DNA of 64,000 nt from Selenomonadaceae bacterium (GTDB lineage: Bacteria > Bacillota > Negativicutes > Selenomonadales > Selenomonadaceae). Location of the stretch: contig JAQYBD010000098.1 of the NCBI GenBank assembly GCA_029338835.1, positions 33,531 through 97,530 on the forward strand, given 5' to 3'. A program made the translations under genes and the position numbers. Under the pieces are notes generated by a model. It did no database searches. It saw only the letters and a program-made list of their open reading frames with translations, and was not told the DNA's origin. This document shows positions 26,616-35,885 of this stretch, one piece after another. Within the stretch, counting starts at the first letter, position 1. Each line of letters begins with the position of its first letter.

Positions 26616-29267
26616 TTATTTTGCCGCGGCCCAATCCTTGCCCCAATGCACATCGACGAGCAGCGGCACCCGGAGATCTGCCACATGCTCCATCGTCTCG
26701 TGCAGGATAGCTTCCACCGCTGCGCGCTCATCCTCAGTGATCTCAAGCACCAGTTCATCGTGTACCTGCAGCAGGATACGGCTCTTGAGGCCTTCTTCCT
26801 TCAGCCTGCGGTACGCGGCAACCATCGCCAATTTGATGATATCCGCTGCACTGCCCTGGATGGGGGTATTCATCGCCATGCGCTCCGCCAGCATCCGCTG
26901 ATTGAAATTGCGGCTCTTGATGGCCGGCAAATCGCGCCGACGGCCAAACATGGTCGTCACATAGCCTTTGGCATGGGCATCTGCCACCATCTGATCCATG
27001 AAGCGGCGCACCCCCGGGTACCGCTCAAAATAACGCGTGATGTACGCGCCCGCCTCCTTGCGCGGGATGCGGAGGTCACGTGCCAGGCCATAATCGCTGA
27101 TGCCATAGACAATGCCGAAATTGACTGCCTTGGCCCGGCGGCGGAACTCCGGCGTCACTTCAGCGAGCGGCAGGCCGAAGACCTCGGCCGCCGTGCGGGC
27201 ATGGATATCCTGATTGCGGCAGAACGCATCGATGAGATTCTCATCTCCCGACATATGCGCCAGCAAGCGCAGCTCGATCTGTGAATAGTCCGCCGAAAGG
27301 AGTGCCTCATACCCGGGGCCCGGCTCAAAGAGAGCGCGGATCGTGCGGCCTTCTTCCGTGCGCACGGGGATATTCTGCAGATTCGGGTCGGAACTCGAGA
27401 GACGACCCGTCGCTGTCACCGTCTGGTTGAAACTCGTATGGACGCGTCCGGTATCCGCACGGATGAGTTCGCCGATGCCATCGAGATACGTCGACTTGAG
27501 CTTGCTCCAGAGCCGGTACGAAAGCACCTGCTCGACGACAGGGTGTTCGCCGCGCAGTTCAGACAGCACCTCTGCATTCGTCGAATACCCCGTCTTCGTT
27601 TTCTTGATGGCCGGCAGGCCCAGTTCCTCAAACAGGATGACACCGAGCTGCTTGGGCGAATTGATATTGAACTCCAGCCCCGTCGTACGATAGATATCCG
27701 CCTGGATGACAGCCAGCTTCTCGCCGACTTCCGCCGTCTTGGCCGCCAGATGGCTGCGGTTGACGAAAACACCGTTCTGTTCCATCGCAGCCAGGACTTC
27801 CACCAGCGGCAGCTCTATCGTCTCCAGCAACGGACGCATCCCCTCCTCCTCGAGGCGTGCCCAGAGGACAGGATAAAGGCGTGCCAGCATCTCAGCTTCC
27901 CAGATGACCTGCTCGCGCGCATCGGCAAACGTCTCAGGCAGCACCTGCCCCGGCAGATATTTCTGCACGAGTTCCGGCAGCGCATACTGCGAACGCTCCG
28001 GATCCAGGAGATACGCGGCCAGCTCGACATCAGCAAAGCCCTTGCCCGGCTGTACCCCGGCATGATAGTACCGCTTGAGCTGATACAGGCATGTGACGGG
28101 CGATGACGCAGACAGCTGCTCAAGCAGGAGCGGGAAAGCGGACGAATCCGCCGGCACGAAGCCATGTCCGCCCGCAGGCGAAGCCACGGCTATCCCCGTC
28201 AGCCGCTCAAACGGGGCCTTGCCCTCAAAGAGACCGGCGACAGCGACGTACTCCGCTTGCTCAAAGGCATGGCCTACCTCCCTGGCCGACCAGGTGGTAT
28301 AGGCAAGGTCCAGCGGACTCATAGCAGCCGCCGGTACTGATGCTTGTGCTGCAGGAGTGCTGCCGAAAAGCCGCTGGACATTCGTCCAGACCCCCTTGAG
28401 GTTATGACGGTCACAAAACGCCTGCATCTTCGCCAGGTCAGGCTGCATGCGATACGCTTCCGGCGCAAAAGAAAGTCCCGGCACGTGGAGTTCAATCGTC
28501 GCAAGTTCCTTGGAAAGACGTGCCTGCTCGCCGTACGTCAGCAGGCGTTCCTTGAGCTTCTTGCCCGAGACATCTGCTGCATGTGCGAGTACTTCTTCCA
28601 GAGAGCCATAGGCAAGCAAAAGCTTCGTCGCTGTCTTAGGACCCACACCGGGAATGCCCGGGATATTGTCAGAAGTATCCCCCATAAGCCCTTTGAGATC
28701 GATGAGTCCTGGCGGTGGAAAGCCGTATTCTTCCGTAAAAGCTGCCGTATCGTAAGCCTTGAGTTCAGAGATGCCCTTTTTCGTGAGCATCACGCGCAAA
28801 TTCGGGCGCACGAGCTGCAATGCATCGCGGTCTCCCGTGATGACCATGACATCATAGTCCTGCTCTGCTGCCTGCACCGCCAGCGTGCCGATGATATCGT
28901 CGGCCTCGTAGCGGTCTTTCTCCAGGAACGGGATCCCCATCCCTGCAGCAAACTCACGCAGCAGCGGGAACTGCGACAGGAGCTCCTCTGGCGTCTTGTC
29001 ACGCGTACCCTTGTAATCTGCAAACCGCTCCGTGCGGAACGTGTGGCGGCTCTTGTCAAAAGCAAGCACCATGAGATCCGGCTGCAAATCGGCAATGAGT
29101 TTCGTCAGCATGTTGGAGAAGCCGAAAATCGCATTCGTCGGCTGCCCCGCTGCATCGCTCAAGGGCGGCAGGGCATAAAACGCGCGGAAAATCAGGCTGC
29201 TGCCATCAAGCACCACAAAGCGTTCTTTTTTCGTCTGACCATCCTGCTTGTCCTGCATTGGCTCCAT
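26616..29267 (-). CDS. polA: DNA polymerase I with inactive proofreading domain
   Basis: Gap-filling and primer-removal polymerase, 883 residues. It has a 5'-nuclease domain (DGSSLIFRAFYALP, then DRYEADDIIGTLA), a degenerate 3'-5' exonuclease domain, and the polymerase core. Core motifs are A (DYSQIELRLLAHMSGD), B (RRRAKAVNFGIVYGISDYG) and C (LQVHDELVLE). The exonuclease metal motif DxE is replaced by a VAVAGLFEG context, as in Bacillus PolA. ATG 29267 is preferred to a longer open frame; AAAGGAA lies 12 nt upstream. Confidence 0.96.
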   Translation of the reverse strand: MEPMQDKQDGQTKKERFVVLDGSSLIFRAFYALPPLSDAAGQPTNAIFGFSNMLTKLIADLQPDLMVLAFDKSRHTFRTERFADYKGTRDKTPEELLSQFPLLREFAAGMGIPFLEKDRYEADDIIGTLAVQAAEQDYDVMVITGDRDALQLVRPNLRVMLTKKGISELKAYDTAAFTEEYGFPPPGLIDLKGLMGDTSDNIPGIPGVGPKTATKLLLAYGSLEEVLAHAADVSGKKLKERLLTYGEQARLSKELATIELHVPGLSFAPEAYRMQPDLAKMQAFCDRHNLKGVWTNVQRLFGSTPAAQASVPAAAMSPLDLAYTTWSAREVGHAFEQAEYVAVAGLFEGKAPFERLTGIAVASPAGGHGFVPADSSAFPLLLEQLSASSPVTCLYQLKRYYHAGVQPGKGFADVELAAYLLDPERSQYALPELVQKYLPGQVLPETFADAREQVIWEAEMLARLYPVLWARLEEEGMRPLLETIELPLVEVLAAMEQNGVFVNRSHLAAKTAEVGEKLAVIQADIYRTTGLEFNINSPKQLGVILFEELGLPAIKKTKTGYSTNAEVLSELRGEHPVVEQVLSYRLWSKLKSTYLDGIGELIRADTGRVHTSFNQTVTATGRLSSSDPNLQNIPVRTEEGRTIRALFEPGPGYEALLSADYSQIELRLLAHMSGDENLIDAFCRNQDIHARTAAEVFGLPLAEVTPEFRRRAKAVNFGIVYGISDYGLARDLRIPRKEAGAYITRYFERYPGVRRFMDQMVADAHAKGYVTTMFGRRRDLPAIKSRNFNQRMLAERMAMNTPIQGSAADIIKLAMVAAYRRLKEEGLKSRILLQVHDELVLEITEDERAAVEAILHETMEHVADLRVPLLVDVHWGKDWAAAK

Positions 29268-29311
29268 ATGATCACACCGTTCCTTTCTTTTTCTGCCCAT
29301 CTGATGTCAAA

Positions 29312-29357
29312 TTCTCCCGGCCCGGCCTGAACGCACGCCAGGCTGGAACCGGGAGAA
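29312..29357 (-). terminator. Hairpin/terminator between the L,D-transpeptidase gene and polA
   Basis: TTCTCCCGG (29312-29320) pairs with CCGGGAGAA (29349-29357) with a further inner CAGGC/GCCTG pairing. On the minus strand only ATTTG follows, so it is a moderate terminator. Confidence 0.6.
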
Positions 29358-29373
29358 AAACGGTTTGTTCTCT

Positions 29374-30591
29374 TTATTTTGCCGCAGCTTTCTGTCCTGC
29401 CGTCTTGGCAGCCGTCTCAGCCTTTGCCTCGGCTTTCGTCTCAGCAGCCTTGACCGTTCCCTCTGCCTTTGTCTCGGCAACGGCCGCTTCCTTCACAGCC
29501 GTCTCCGTCTTTACGGCAGCAGCCTGGTTCTTCAAGACATACTTGCCTTCCTTGTCCAAACCGCCATCGAGATGGTAAAGCGTACCGATATCATCGGAAT
29601 TGCAATAAAGCGTATCCTTCTTCTGATAACCGACAGCCTGGCCATACGTACTCAGCAGCACTTTTTCCTCCGGCTTCCAGCCCAGCGAGACCTTGGAAGC
29701 CTGTGCCAGTTCAACGGCCGGCAGATAGACGATATCGTCCTGGACGACAGCCTTGCCCTTGAGCTTCGTGCCATTGACGTAAAGCGGATAAACCTTGGCA
29801 ACGTAGTTCGGCGTGCCATCAGAAGCCGCTACTTTCTGCTCGACATCCGCATCGTTGACGAAATCAGCGACGCCATAACCGGCCAGCCATTTCTCGACAT
29901 CGGCAGCCGTGACATTCTGCCAGCCATAGCCATCCGGGTAAACGTAATAAGCAATCTGGTTATCCGGCGTCTTCTCTACGACAATGCGATTGTACGTGAT
30001 CTCGACCGGCGTGCCGACTTCTACCATATCAAAGACCTTCTCGACATCTTCCTCATGCATGCGGATGCAGCCGTTCGATACATAGTGGCCGACAGAATCC
30101 GGACGGTTCGTGCCGTGGATGCCGTAGTTGCCGCCGATGCCGATCCAGCGATAGCCGAGCGGATTCGAAGGGCCCGACGGGATGGAATTCGTAGGATCGC
30201 CAGGATCCGTCCAAATCGGATTGACTTCCTTCTCGATGACTTTGTAATATCCAGTCGGCGTCGGCGTCGAAGTCTTGCCCGGGCCAATCGGATACAGCGC
30301 CACCTTCTGATTGTTGCGCACAGCGGCCAGCGAGCGAGCCGCGAGATTGATGACGAGCTTATCGGCCAGTTCCACTTTCTGCGGGGCCTCTGCTGCAGCC
30401 GTCGTCGCAGCTGGCACAACAGCTGCAGTCGTCGTGGCTGCCTTCGGGGCCTCGGGCAGCGGCGCACCCGGCTGATTGTAAAGCGTAACTGTTTTATCAG
30501 ACTGCTCTTCAGCGGCAAACGTCGTCGTGGCAGCACCTGTGAGCAGGGCAGCACTGAGCATGCCTGCACAAATCTTTTTCCATGTAACCAT
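29374..30591 (-). CDS. L,D-transpeptidase (YkuD) with signal peptide and charged tail
   Basis: Predicted secreted 405-residue protein with a signal peptide (cut after TTTFAA, near residue 27) and an Ala/Pro/Thr linker. The YkuD domain has the catalytic pattern HGTNRPDSVGHYVSNGCIRMH (near 175), so the active Cys and His are present. A C-terminal region of about 45 residues is almost only Ala, Lys, Glu and Thr. The family makes 3-3 peptidoglycan cross-links or attaches proteins to peptidoglycan. The Lys/Ala-rich tail could bind the wall or the envelope surface; that is inference. Confidence 0.9.
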   Translation of the reverse strand: MVTWKKICAGMLSAALLTGAATTTFAAEEQSDKTVTLYNQPGAPLPEAPKAATTTAAVVPAATTAAAEAPQKVELADKLVINLAARSLAAVRNNQKVALYPIGPGKTSTPTPTGYYKVIEKEVNPIWTDPGDPTNSIPSGPSNPLGYRWIGIGGNYGIHGTNRPDSVGHYVSNGCIRMHEEDVEKVFDMVEVGTPVEITYNRIVVEKTPDNQIAYYVYPDGYGWQNVTAADVEKWLAGYGVADFVNDADVEQKVAASDGTPNYVAKVYPLYVNGTKLKGKAVVQDDIVYLPAVELAQASKVSLGWKPEEKVLLSTYGQAVGYQKKDTLYCNSDDIGTLYHLDGGLDKEGKYVLKNQAAAVKTETAVKEAAVAETKAEGTVKAAETKAEAKAETAAKTAGQKAAAK

Positions 30592-30619
30592 TTTCTCTAT
30601 CTCTTTTCTATATAAGATT

Positions 30620-30637
30620 TATGGCATACGTGCCATA
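30620..30637. repeat. Short palindrome upstream of the L,D-transpeptidase gene
   Basis: TATGGCA-tacg-TGCCATA, 29 nt before the start codon of the minus-strand gene. It could be an operator or a leader hairpin. Confidence 0.4.
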
Positions 30638-30697
30638 CTTTCTACATACTACCATTATCCCTCTCATTTTGCAACAGCCCCGGCATGCCGTTTGCAG

Positions 30698-30738
30698 ACA
30701 AAAAGCCCGCAGCTCCGGGCATCTGCCTTTGTCTGCGG
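30698..30738 (-). terminator. Terminator of the EF-G-like gene
   Basis: GCCCGCAG (30703-30710) pairs with CTGCGGGC (30731-30738); the minus strand then reads TTTTTGTC. Confidence 0.8.
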
Positions 30739-30787
30739 GCCTTGCACATTCCATGCAGTTCCAGTCGCCTGTCCCAGACGGCCATCC

Positions 30788-32857
30788 TCATTCTTTTGCG
30801 CGCTGCCCCTCGGCGATGATGACAGCAGCATCTTTTTCCGGTACAGCTTCATAATGCGAGAACGTCAGCTCATACCTGCCGCGCCCCTGAGTCAGAGAAC
30901 GCAGATCCGTCGCAAAGCGATAGAGTTCGGCTTCAGGGATCTGTGCCTTGATCTCGCCCATGTCCTTGCCGCGGCTGTCAATGCCCTGGATGCGGGCGCG
31001 TTTGCTGTTGAGCTTGCCCATGATATCGCCCATGTAGTATTCCGGTGCCACGACAGTGATGATGTCGATGGGTTCGAGCAGGATGGGTGCCGCTTCCATG
31101 ATCCCCTTGCGGATGGCCAGAGCCGTTGCCGTCTTGAAAGCCGCTTCCGACGAATCGACTGGATGGTATGAACCGTCGTACAGATTGACTTTGACATCGA
31201 CGACCGGGTAACCAGCAAGCACACCGGCAGCCAGCGTCTCTGCCGTCCCTTTCTCTACGGCCGGGATGTACTGGCGCGGCACACTGCCGCCAAAAATCGT
31301 CTCGGTGAACTCATTGCCGCTGCCTGCCTCACGCGGACTGATCTCCAGCCAGACATCACCGTACTGTCCATGACCGCCACTCTGCTTCTTGTGCTTGCCC
31401 TGGACCTTGACGCTCTTGCGGATGGTCTCCCGATAAGCCACGCGCGGCTTATCGAGATGCAGATCCACACCAAATTTGCGCTGGAGCTTGTCCGTAAGGA
31501 TCTCGAGATGAACTTCGCCCACGCCCTTCAGCAGCATTTCATGCGTAGCCGGATTCTTGCAGAGCGCAAGGGTCGGATCCTCATCCTGCTGCTTGGTCAA
31601 AGCGGCAAAGACCTTGTCCTCATCGCCTTTTTTCTTAGCTGTCACGGCCATCTCGAGCATCGGTTCCGGATAGGAGATTGGTTCATAGAGGATGGCATCC
31701 TGTGCGTCACAGAGCGTATCTCCCGTCTTGACGGACTGCAGTTTTGTCGTGCCGACAATATCGCCGGCCGCTGCTTCCGTGAGATTCTCCTGTCGCTTGC
31801 CCTGCAGAGAGAACAGGGTACCGATGCGCTCCGTATTATCGCGATTCGGATGATAGTACGACGCATCGCTGCGCATGGTCCCCGAGAGGATGCGCAGCAG
31901 GCTCAAACGGCCGACGAAGGGGTCGACGAACGTCTTGAATACCTGTGCGGAGAAGGCATCTTCCGTATGACGCTCCTTGAGGTCGCCATTCTTGGGATCC
32001 GTGCCGATAGCCACCTTGAAATACGGCGTCGGCATATACTCCACGATGCCGTTCATGAGCTTCTTGACGCCGATATTCGCCTTGGCCGCACCGCAGAAAA
32101 CCGGGAAGATCTTGCCTGCCTGGATGCCTTCGATCAACGCAGCCGTGACTTCAAGCTCGGTGATCTCCTTGCCATCGATGTATTTCTCGAGCAATTCATT
32201 GTTGAATTCCGCGACGGATTCAATGAGCTGCTGACGCGCCGCCTCGACATCGGCCTGGATGTATTCCGGGATATCTGCGATGAGATCTTCATCATCATGC
32301 GTGACAATTTTCATGTGCAAGGCCAAAAGATCAGCGACCCCCTGGAAAGCCGCTTCCTGGCCGATGGGCAGCTGGACTGGTACGACACCGCTGCCGAAAC
32401 GGACGCGCAGCTCTTCGATCACCTGCTGGAAATCGGCATGTTCCCGATCCATTTTATTGATGAAAAAAGCACGCGGCAACTCTTCTGCTTCAGCATACTG
32501 CCAGACCTTCTCCGTCTCCACTTCAATGCCGGAAGGTGCTGAGAGTACAATGAGTACACTGTCAGCTGCACGCATGGCGCCTTTGACATCGCCCACGAAA
32601 TCCGGATATCCCGGGGTATCGATGAAATTCAGTTTATAATCACGCCATTCACAGGCAGCCAGTTTCATATTGATTGTCATGCCGCGTTTGATTTCTTCCG
32701 GTTCATGATCGAGCAAGCTCGTCTTTTCCTCGACGCTGCCCAGACGCTTGGTTACGCCGGCATTGAAGAGGCAGGCATCGAGCAGGCTCGTCTTGCCTGT
32801 CTTGCCATGACCGACCACCGCGACATTGCGTAAGTTCGTACTCTTGTATGATTTCAT
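30788..32857 (-). CDS. Elongation factor G-like GTPase (EF-G paralogue)
   Basis: The 689-residue protein has all five EF-G domains but a divergent P-loop, VVGHGKTGKTSLLD in place of GHIDAGKTT. Other G motifs are RGMTINMKL (switch I), DTPGYPDF and NKMDREH. Domain IV shows SGGHGQYGDVWLEI. It is not next to rpsL/rpsG/tuf, so it is unlikely to be the main EF-G. Paralogues like this are of mostly unknown function. Start ATG 32857 lies 8 nt after AGGAGG; the ATG two codons earlier is too close to that site. Confidence 0.88.
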   Translation of the reverse strand: MKSYKSTNLRNVAVVGHGKTGKTSLLDACLFNAGVTKRLGSVEEKTSLLDHEPEEIKRGMTINMKLAACEWRDYKLNFIDTPGYPDFVGDVKGAMRAADSVLIVLSAPSGIEVETEKVWQYAEAEELPRAFFINKMDREHADFQQVIEELRVRFGSGVVPVQLPIGQEAAFQGVADLLALHMKIVTHDDEDLIADIPEYIQADVEAARQQLIESVAEFNNELLEKYIDGKEITELEVTAALIEGIQAGKIFPVFCGAAKANIGVKKLMNGIVEYMPTPYFKVAIGTDPKNGDLKERHTEDAFSAQVFKTFVDPFVGRLSLLRILSGTMRSDASYYHPNRDNTERIGTLFSLQGKRQENLTEAAAGDIVGTTKLQSVKTGDTLCDAQDAILYEPISYPEPMLEMAVTAKKKGDEDKVFAALTKQQDEDPTLALCKNPATHEMLLKGVGEVHLEILTDKLQRKFGVDLHLDKPRVAYRETIRKSVKVQGKHKKQSGGHGQYGDVWLEISPREAGSGNEFTETIFGGSVPRQYIPAVEKGTAETLAAGVLAGYPVVDVKVNLYDGSYHPVDSSEAAFKTATALAIRKGIMEAAPILLEPIDIITVVAPEYYMGDIMGKLNSKRARIQGIDSRGKDMGEIKAQIPEAELYRFATDLRSLTQGRGRYELTFSHYEAVPEKDAAVIIAEGQRAKE

Positions 32858-32902
32858 CGACATTCCCTCCTATATCAGCTTTTGCTTTATAATTTATATA
32901 TT

Positions 32903-32934
32903 CTTTATTCTCTGAATAAAGGCAGAATCCTGCC
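32903..32934. repeat. Two adjacent small inverted repeats upstream of the EF-G-like gene
   Basis: CTTTATTC-tct-GAATAAAG (32903-32921) directly abuts GGCAG-aatc-CTGCC. They lie between the terminator at 32945-32990 and the GTPase start, within its probable promoter or leader. Confidence 0.4.
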
Positions 32935-32944
32935 AAAACCAACA

Positions 32945-32990
32945 AAAAATCCCGCAGCAGCCGGTTCTTCCGGGTTGCTGCGGGATTTTT
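32945..32990. terminator. Bidirectional-type terminator after the adenosyltransferase gene
   Basis: AAAAATCCCGCAGCA (32945-32959) and TGCTGCGGGATTTTT (32976-32990) are perfect inverse complements with inner CCGG/CCGG pairing. It has T-runs in both directions. Confidence 0.9.
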
Positions 32991-33043
32991 GTATCCCTTG
33001 CATGCAGGATTGCGTAGAATGCATGTGTCAAGCAGTAAAAAGC

Positions 33044-33562
33044 TTATTCATCGTCACTGTCCGCGTAAACATCTTCCTCGAGACGCATGAGCAGGAAACA
33101 ATAGTCCGACACGCGGTTGAGGAAAAGACGGTCACTCTCTGCGATGGGAGCTTCCTTGGCCAGACGGCAGCTGCACCGCTCCGCACGACGGGCAACGGTG
33201 CGGGCATGGTCGAGCATCGCGCCGCCCTGCGTATCCCCCGGCACGATGAAAGCATGCATCTCCGGCAGATCTTCCTCGATGGATGCCATGTCTTCTTCCA
33301 GTGCCTGGACCTCCGCCATCGTGACCAAGGGAGCTTTGCCCAGGCTGGCAAAATCTGCCATCAAGCGGCTGAGCGTCTTCTGCAGCTCATGGATGCGTTC
33401 CCGCACCTCATCCTTGGTCACAAAGGCACGGGCCATGGCCAGCGCAGAATCCAGCTCGTCGATGGTACCATACGTCTCAACGCGCAGGCTGCCTTTCTCG
33501 ACGCGCTCACCGGTAAACAAGCTCGTCTGTCCTTTATCTCCTGTCTTGGTTGTAATCGACAT
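33044..33562 (-). CDS. Cob(I)yrinic acid a,c-diamide / cobalamin adenosyltransferase (PduO type)
   Basis: Transfers the adenosyl group of ATP to cob(I)alamin, making the cofactor of methylmalonyl-CoA mutase. The 172-residue protein begins with the PduO signature SITTKTGDKGQTSLFTGERV, followed by GTIDELDSALAMA and, near the C-terminus, DRLFLNRVSDYCFLLMR. ATG 33562 has a G-rich site upstream; TTG 33565 is an alternative. It lies downstream of ndk and gamma-carbonic anhydrase on the same strand. There is no second cobalamin riboswitch in front of it. Confidence 0.93.
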   Translation of the reverse strand: MSITTKTGDKGQTSLFTGERVEKGSLRVETYGTIDELDSALAMARAFVTKDEVRERIHELQKTLSRLMADFASLGKAPLVTMAEVQALEEDMASIEEDLPEMHAFIVPGDTQGGAMLDHARTVARRAERCSCRLAKEAPIAESDRLFLNRVSDYCFLLMRLEEDVYADSDDE

Positions 33563-33598
33563 CAAAATGCCCCCCTTCGTGCAAACGATGCACTTGAC

Positions 33599-34036
33599 TC
33601 ATCCCAGTATTGTATATGTGCCGTCATAAATCTCGCATTCGCTGAAAAAGATGGAAATCTCACGCTTGGCACTCTCCGGGCTATCCGAGGCATGTACGGC
33701 ATTGCGGCGCCCTGAGGCGGCGAACTGCTTGCGGATTGTGCCTTCTGCTGCCTCAGCAGGATTCGTCTTGCCGTTGATCTTGCGCACACGGGCAATGGCA
33801 TCCTCCCCCTCAAGCACCATCGCAATGAGCGGTCCCGACGTCATGAAGCCCACGAGATCCTTATAATATGGACGGCCGATGTGTTCGGCATAGTGGATAG
33901 AGGCAAGGCGCTCATCCATCTTGAGGAGCTTCATCGCCACGATGCGGAACCCTTCTGTCTCGTAGCGTTTGATGATATCTCCACTGTAATGTTCGGCAAA
34001 AGCATCCGGTTTGATGAGTACAAGTGTTTTTTCCAT
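33599..34036 (-). CDS. ndk: Nucleoside diphosphate kinase
   Basis: Equilibrates NTP pools by phosphotransfer through the active His in RNAVHASDSPESA. ETLVLIKPDAF-like N-terminus (KTLVLIKPDAFAEH) and 145 residues match the family. 14 nt separate it from the carbonic anhydrase stop upstream. Confidence 0.97.
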   Translation of the reverse strand: MEKTLVLIKPDAFAEHYSGDIIKRYETEGFRIVAMKLLKMDERLASIHYAEHIGRPYYKDLVGFMTSGPLIAMVLEGEDAIARVRKINGKTNPAEAAEGTIRKQFAASGRRNAVHASDSPESAKREISIFFSECEIYDGTYTILG

Positions 34037-34050
34037 GAATCGATATCCCC

Positions 34051-34569
34051 TTATAATTTTTCTGCCCGATAGAGAGCGGCCACATCACGATAACTCAAGG
34101 CGGATTTTTTGAGTGCCTCGATCTCATCGTCACGCAGCGCACGGATAATCTGGGCCGGATTCCCGAATACGAGAGAATTCGACGGGATCTTCTTGTGCTG
34201 CGTGATCATGCTGCCTGCACCGATCACGACATTTTCTCCAATTTCCGTATAACCAAGAACGATGGATCCCATGCCGATCAGGGTATTGTCCCCCACCTTC
34301 CGGCAATGGAGCAGCGCATTGTGACCAATGATGACGCCATTGCCGATCTCGGTCGGCGAATCCCACATCACATGGATGGTCGCATTGTCCTGGATATTCG
34401 TATTCTTGCCAATGCGGATGGACTGGAAATCCCCGCGAACCACGGTACCGAACCAGAGGCTGGACCCTTCACCAATCTCGACATCGCCGGAAACGACAGC
34501 CGTCGGGGCCAGGAACACACTCGGATCGATCTTTGGCGCTTTGGATTTATAAGGAATGATATATGCCAT
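34051..34569 (-). CDS. Gamma-carbonic anhydrase family protein
   Basis: The 172-residue left-handed beta-helix protein has hexapeptide repeats. Metal-ligand histidines are seen in NATIHVM, VIIGHNALLH. It resembles YrdA/PaaY/CaiE proteins; carbonic anhydrase activity is possible but not proved by sequence. MAYIIPY start at ATG 34569 with GAGGTG upstream. Confidence 0.88.
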   Translation of the reverse strand: MAYIIPYKSKAPKIDPSVFLAPTAVVSGDVEIGEGSSLWFGTVVRGDFQSIRIGKNTNIQDNATIHVMWDSPTEIGNGVIIGHNALLHCRKVGDNTLIGMGSIVLGYTEIGENVVIGAGSMITQHKKIPSNSLVFGNPAQIIRALRDDEIEALKKSALSYRDVAALYRAEKL

Positions 34570-34652
34570 GATGATCACCTCTTGAAGCAGTATTTTCTTA
34601 TATTTTAGTTAATTCGCTATCTATGAGGAACCTCCTGCCTGATTGAAAAAAT

Positions 34653-35885
34653 TTATTCCTCAGCTGCCATGAATTGACGCAGGATCTTTACCTGCTCACC
34701 AAAGATCCAGTCCCGGATTTCCGGTCCCCGGAGCGCCTGGGGGGCCTGGTCTCCATGCACGGTCTTCATGGCAGCCAGGTATTTGCTGCCATGGAGCAGA
34801 TAAGAGGGCAGGCTGTGATGGTCGGCCAGGATGACAGCATTGAACTCGGCAAGGCTCAGGACAGAATGGTCGATGGCAAGCAGCAGATGTGCTATCTTGC
34901 CTGGCTTGGTCAGGAGCGGCGCACGCATATGCTGTTCGATGACAAAAGCACCGGCCTTCAGCCACGTGCGCGGCAGGGTCGTGCGCGCATCCCAGGCCCT
35001 GAGGCAGTCAAGGCCACGCGTCTCATGACCATAATGATGCGGTTCCATCTCTTTGGGTGTCGTCCCCTTGCCAAGGTCATGGACAAGCGCGGCAAAGCGC
35101 GCAAGCAGGGAAGACGTCGCGTGAGCCACGGTATCCGTGATGAGCATCGTATGCTCGAAAGCATCTCCCTCCGGATGGAATGCCACGGGCTGTGTCTTGC
35201 CGATGAGAGCATGGAGTTCCGGGAAAATAGCCACAAGCAGGCCGGCTGCTTCCAGGCTGCGGAAAAACCGCGAGGGCTCGGGAGCCTTGAGTGCGCGCCG
35301 CAGTTCTGCGACAATGCGCTCGGCAGGCTCTGCGGCAAGTTCCTCGCGACAGGCATGCATGTAATGAAGCGTCCGGGGTTCAATCGTGAAGCCGAATTCT
35401 GCAGACTGGCGCGCCGCCCGCAGCGCCCGCACGGGGTCTTCCAGGAAATGAGGCGAAACCGCCCGGATCCGGTGTTTCTCAATATCCATCCGTCCGCCGT
35501 AAGGATCGATCCATTTCCCCATGGGCAGCTCCAGAGCCATGCTGTTCATCGTCGTATCCCGCCGGTAGAGATCCTCCTCCACCGTCACGGACGGATCGCA
35601 GTCGATGGCAAAGCCGCGGTAGCCGGCTCCCTGCTTGCGCTCCTTGCGCGCGAGAGCGACCTCACACTCCGTGCCGTCAATCGCTACGAGATATACCGGG
35701 AAGCCGCGTCCCACACGCCTGGCTCCCGGCAAGAGTGCTTCCAGCTGCCCGGGAGAAAGCCCGGACACCATATAATCCTTATCGTGCGGTACGGCACCGC
35801 GGCATTTGTCACGCACCCAGCCGCCGACGAGGAATACACGTCCCCCGGCCTGCCGCAGACGATCTGCAAATTCTGCTTCCTGCAA
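34653..35885 (-). CDS. CCA-type tRNA nucleotidyltransferase with HD domain
   Basis: Poly(A) polymerase/CCA-adding family, about 410 residues. FLVGGWVRDKCRG and the catalytic DKDYMVSG are near the N-terminus, then RRDTTMNSMAL and RAARQSAEFGF, typical of class II CCA enzymes. A C-terminal HD domain has FAALVHDLGKG. The enzyme builds or repairs tRNA 3' CCA ends, and the HD part may have phosphohydrolase activity as in the E. coli enzyme. No clear ATG fits; TTG 35885 (MQEAEFADRL) is the likeliest start, with an upstream-open frame beyond. Confidence 0.85.
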   Translation of the reverse strand: MQEAEFADRLRQAGGRVFLVGGWVRDKCRGAVPHDKDYMVSGLSPGQLEALLPGARRVGRGFPVYLVAIDGTECEVALARKERKQGAGYRGFAIDCDPSVTVEEDLYRRDTTMNSMALELPMGKWIDPYGGRMDIEKHRIRAVSPHFLEDPVRALRAARQSAEFGFTIEPRTLHYMHACREELAAEPAERIVAELRRALKAPEPSRFFRSLEAAGLLVAIFPELHALIGKTQPVAFHPEGDAFEHTMLITDTVAHATSSLLARFAALVHDLGKGTTPKEMEPHHYGHETRGLDCLRAWDARTTLPRTWLKAGAFVIEQHMRAPLLTKPGKIAHLLLAIDHSVLSLAEFNAVILADHHSLPSYLLHGSKYLAAMKTVHGDQAPQALRGPEIRDWIFGEQVKILRQFMAAEE

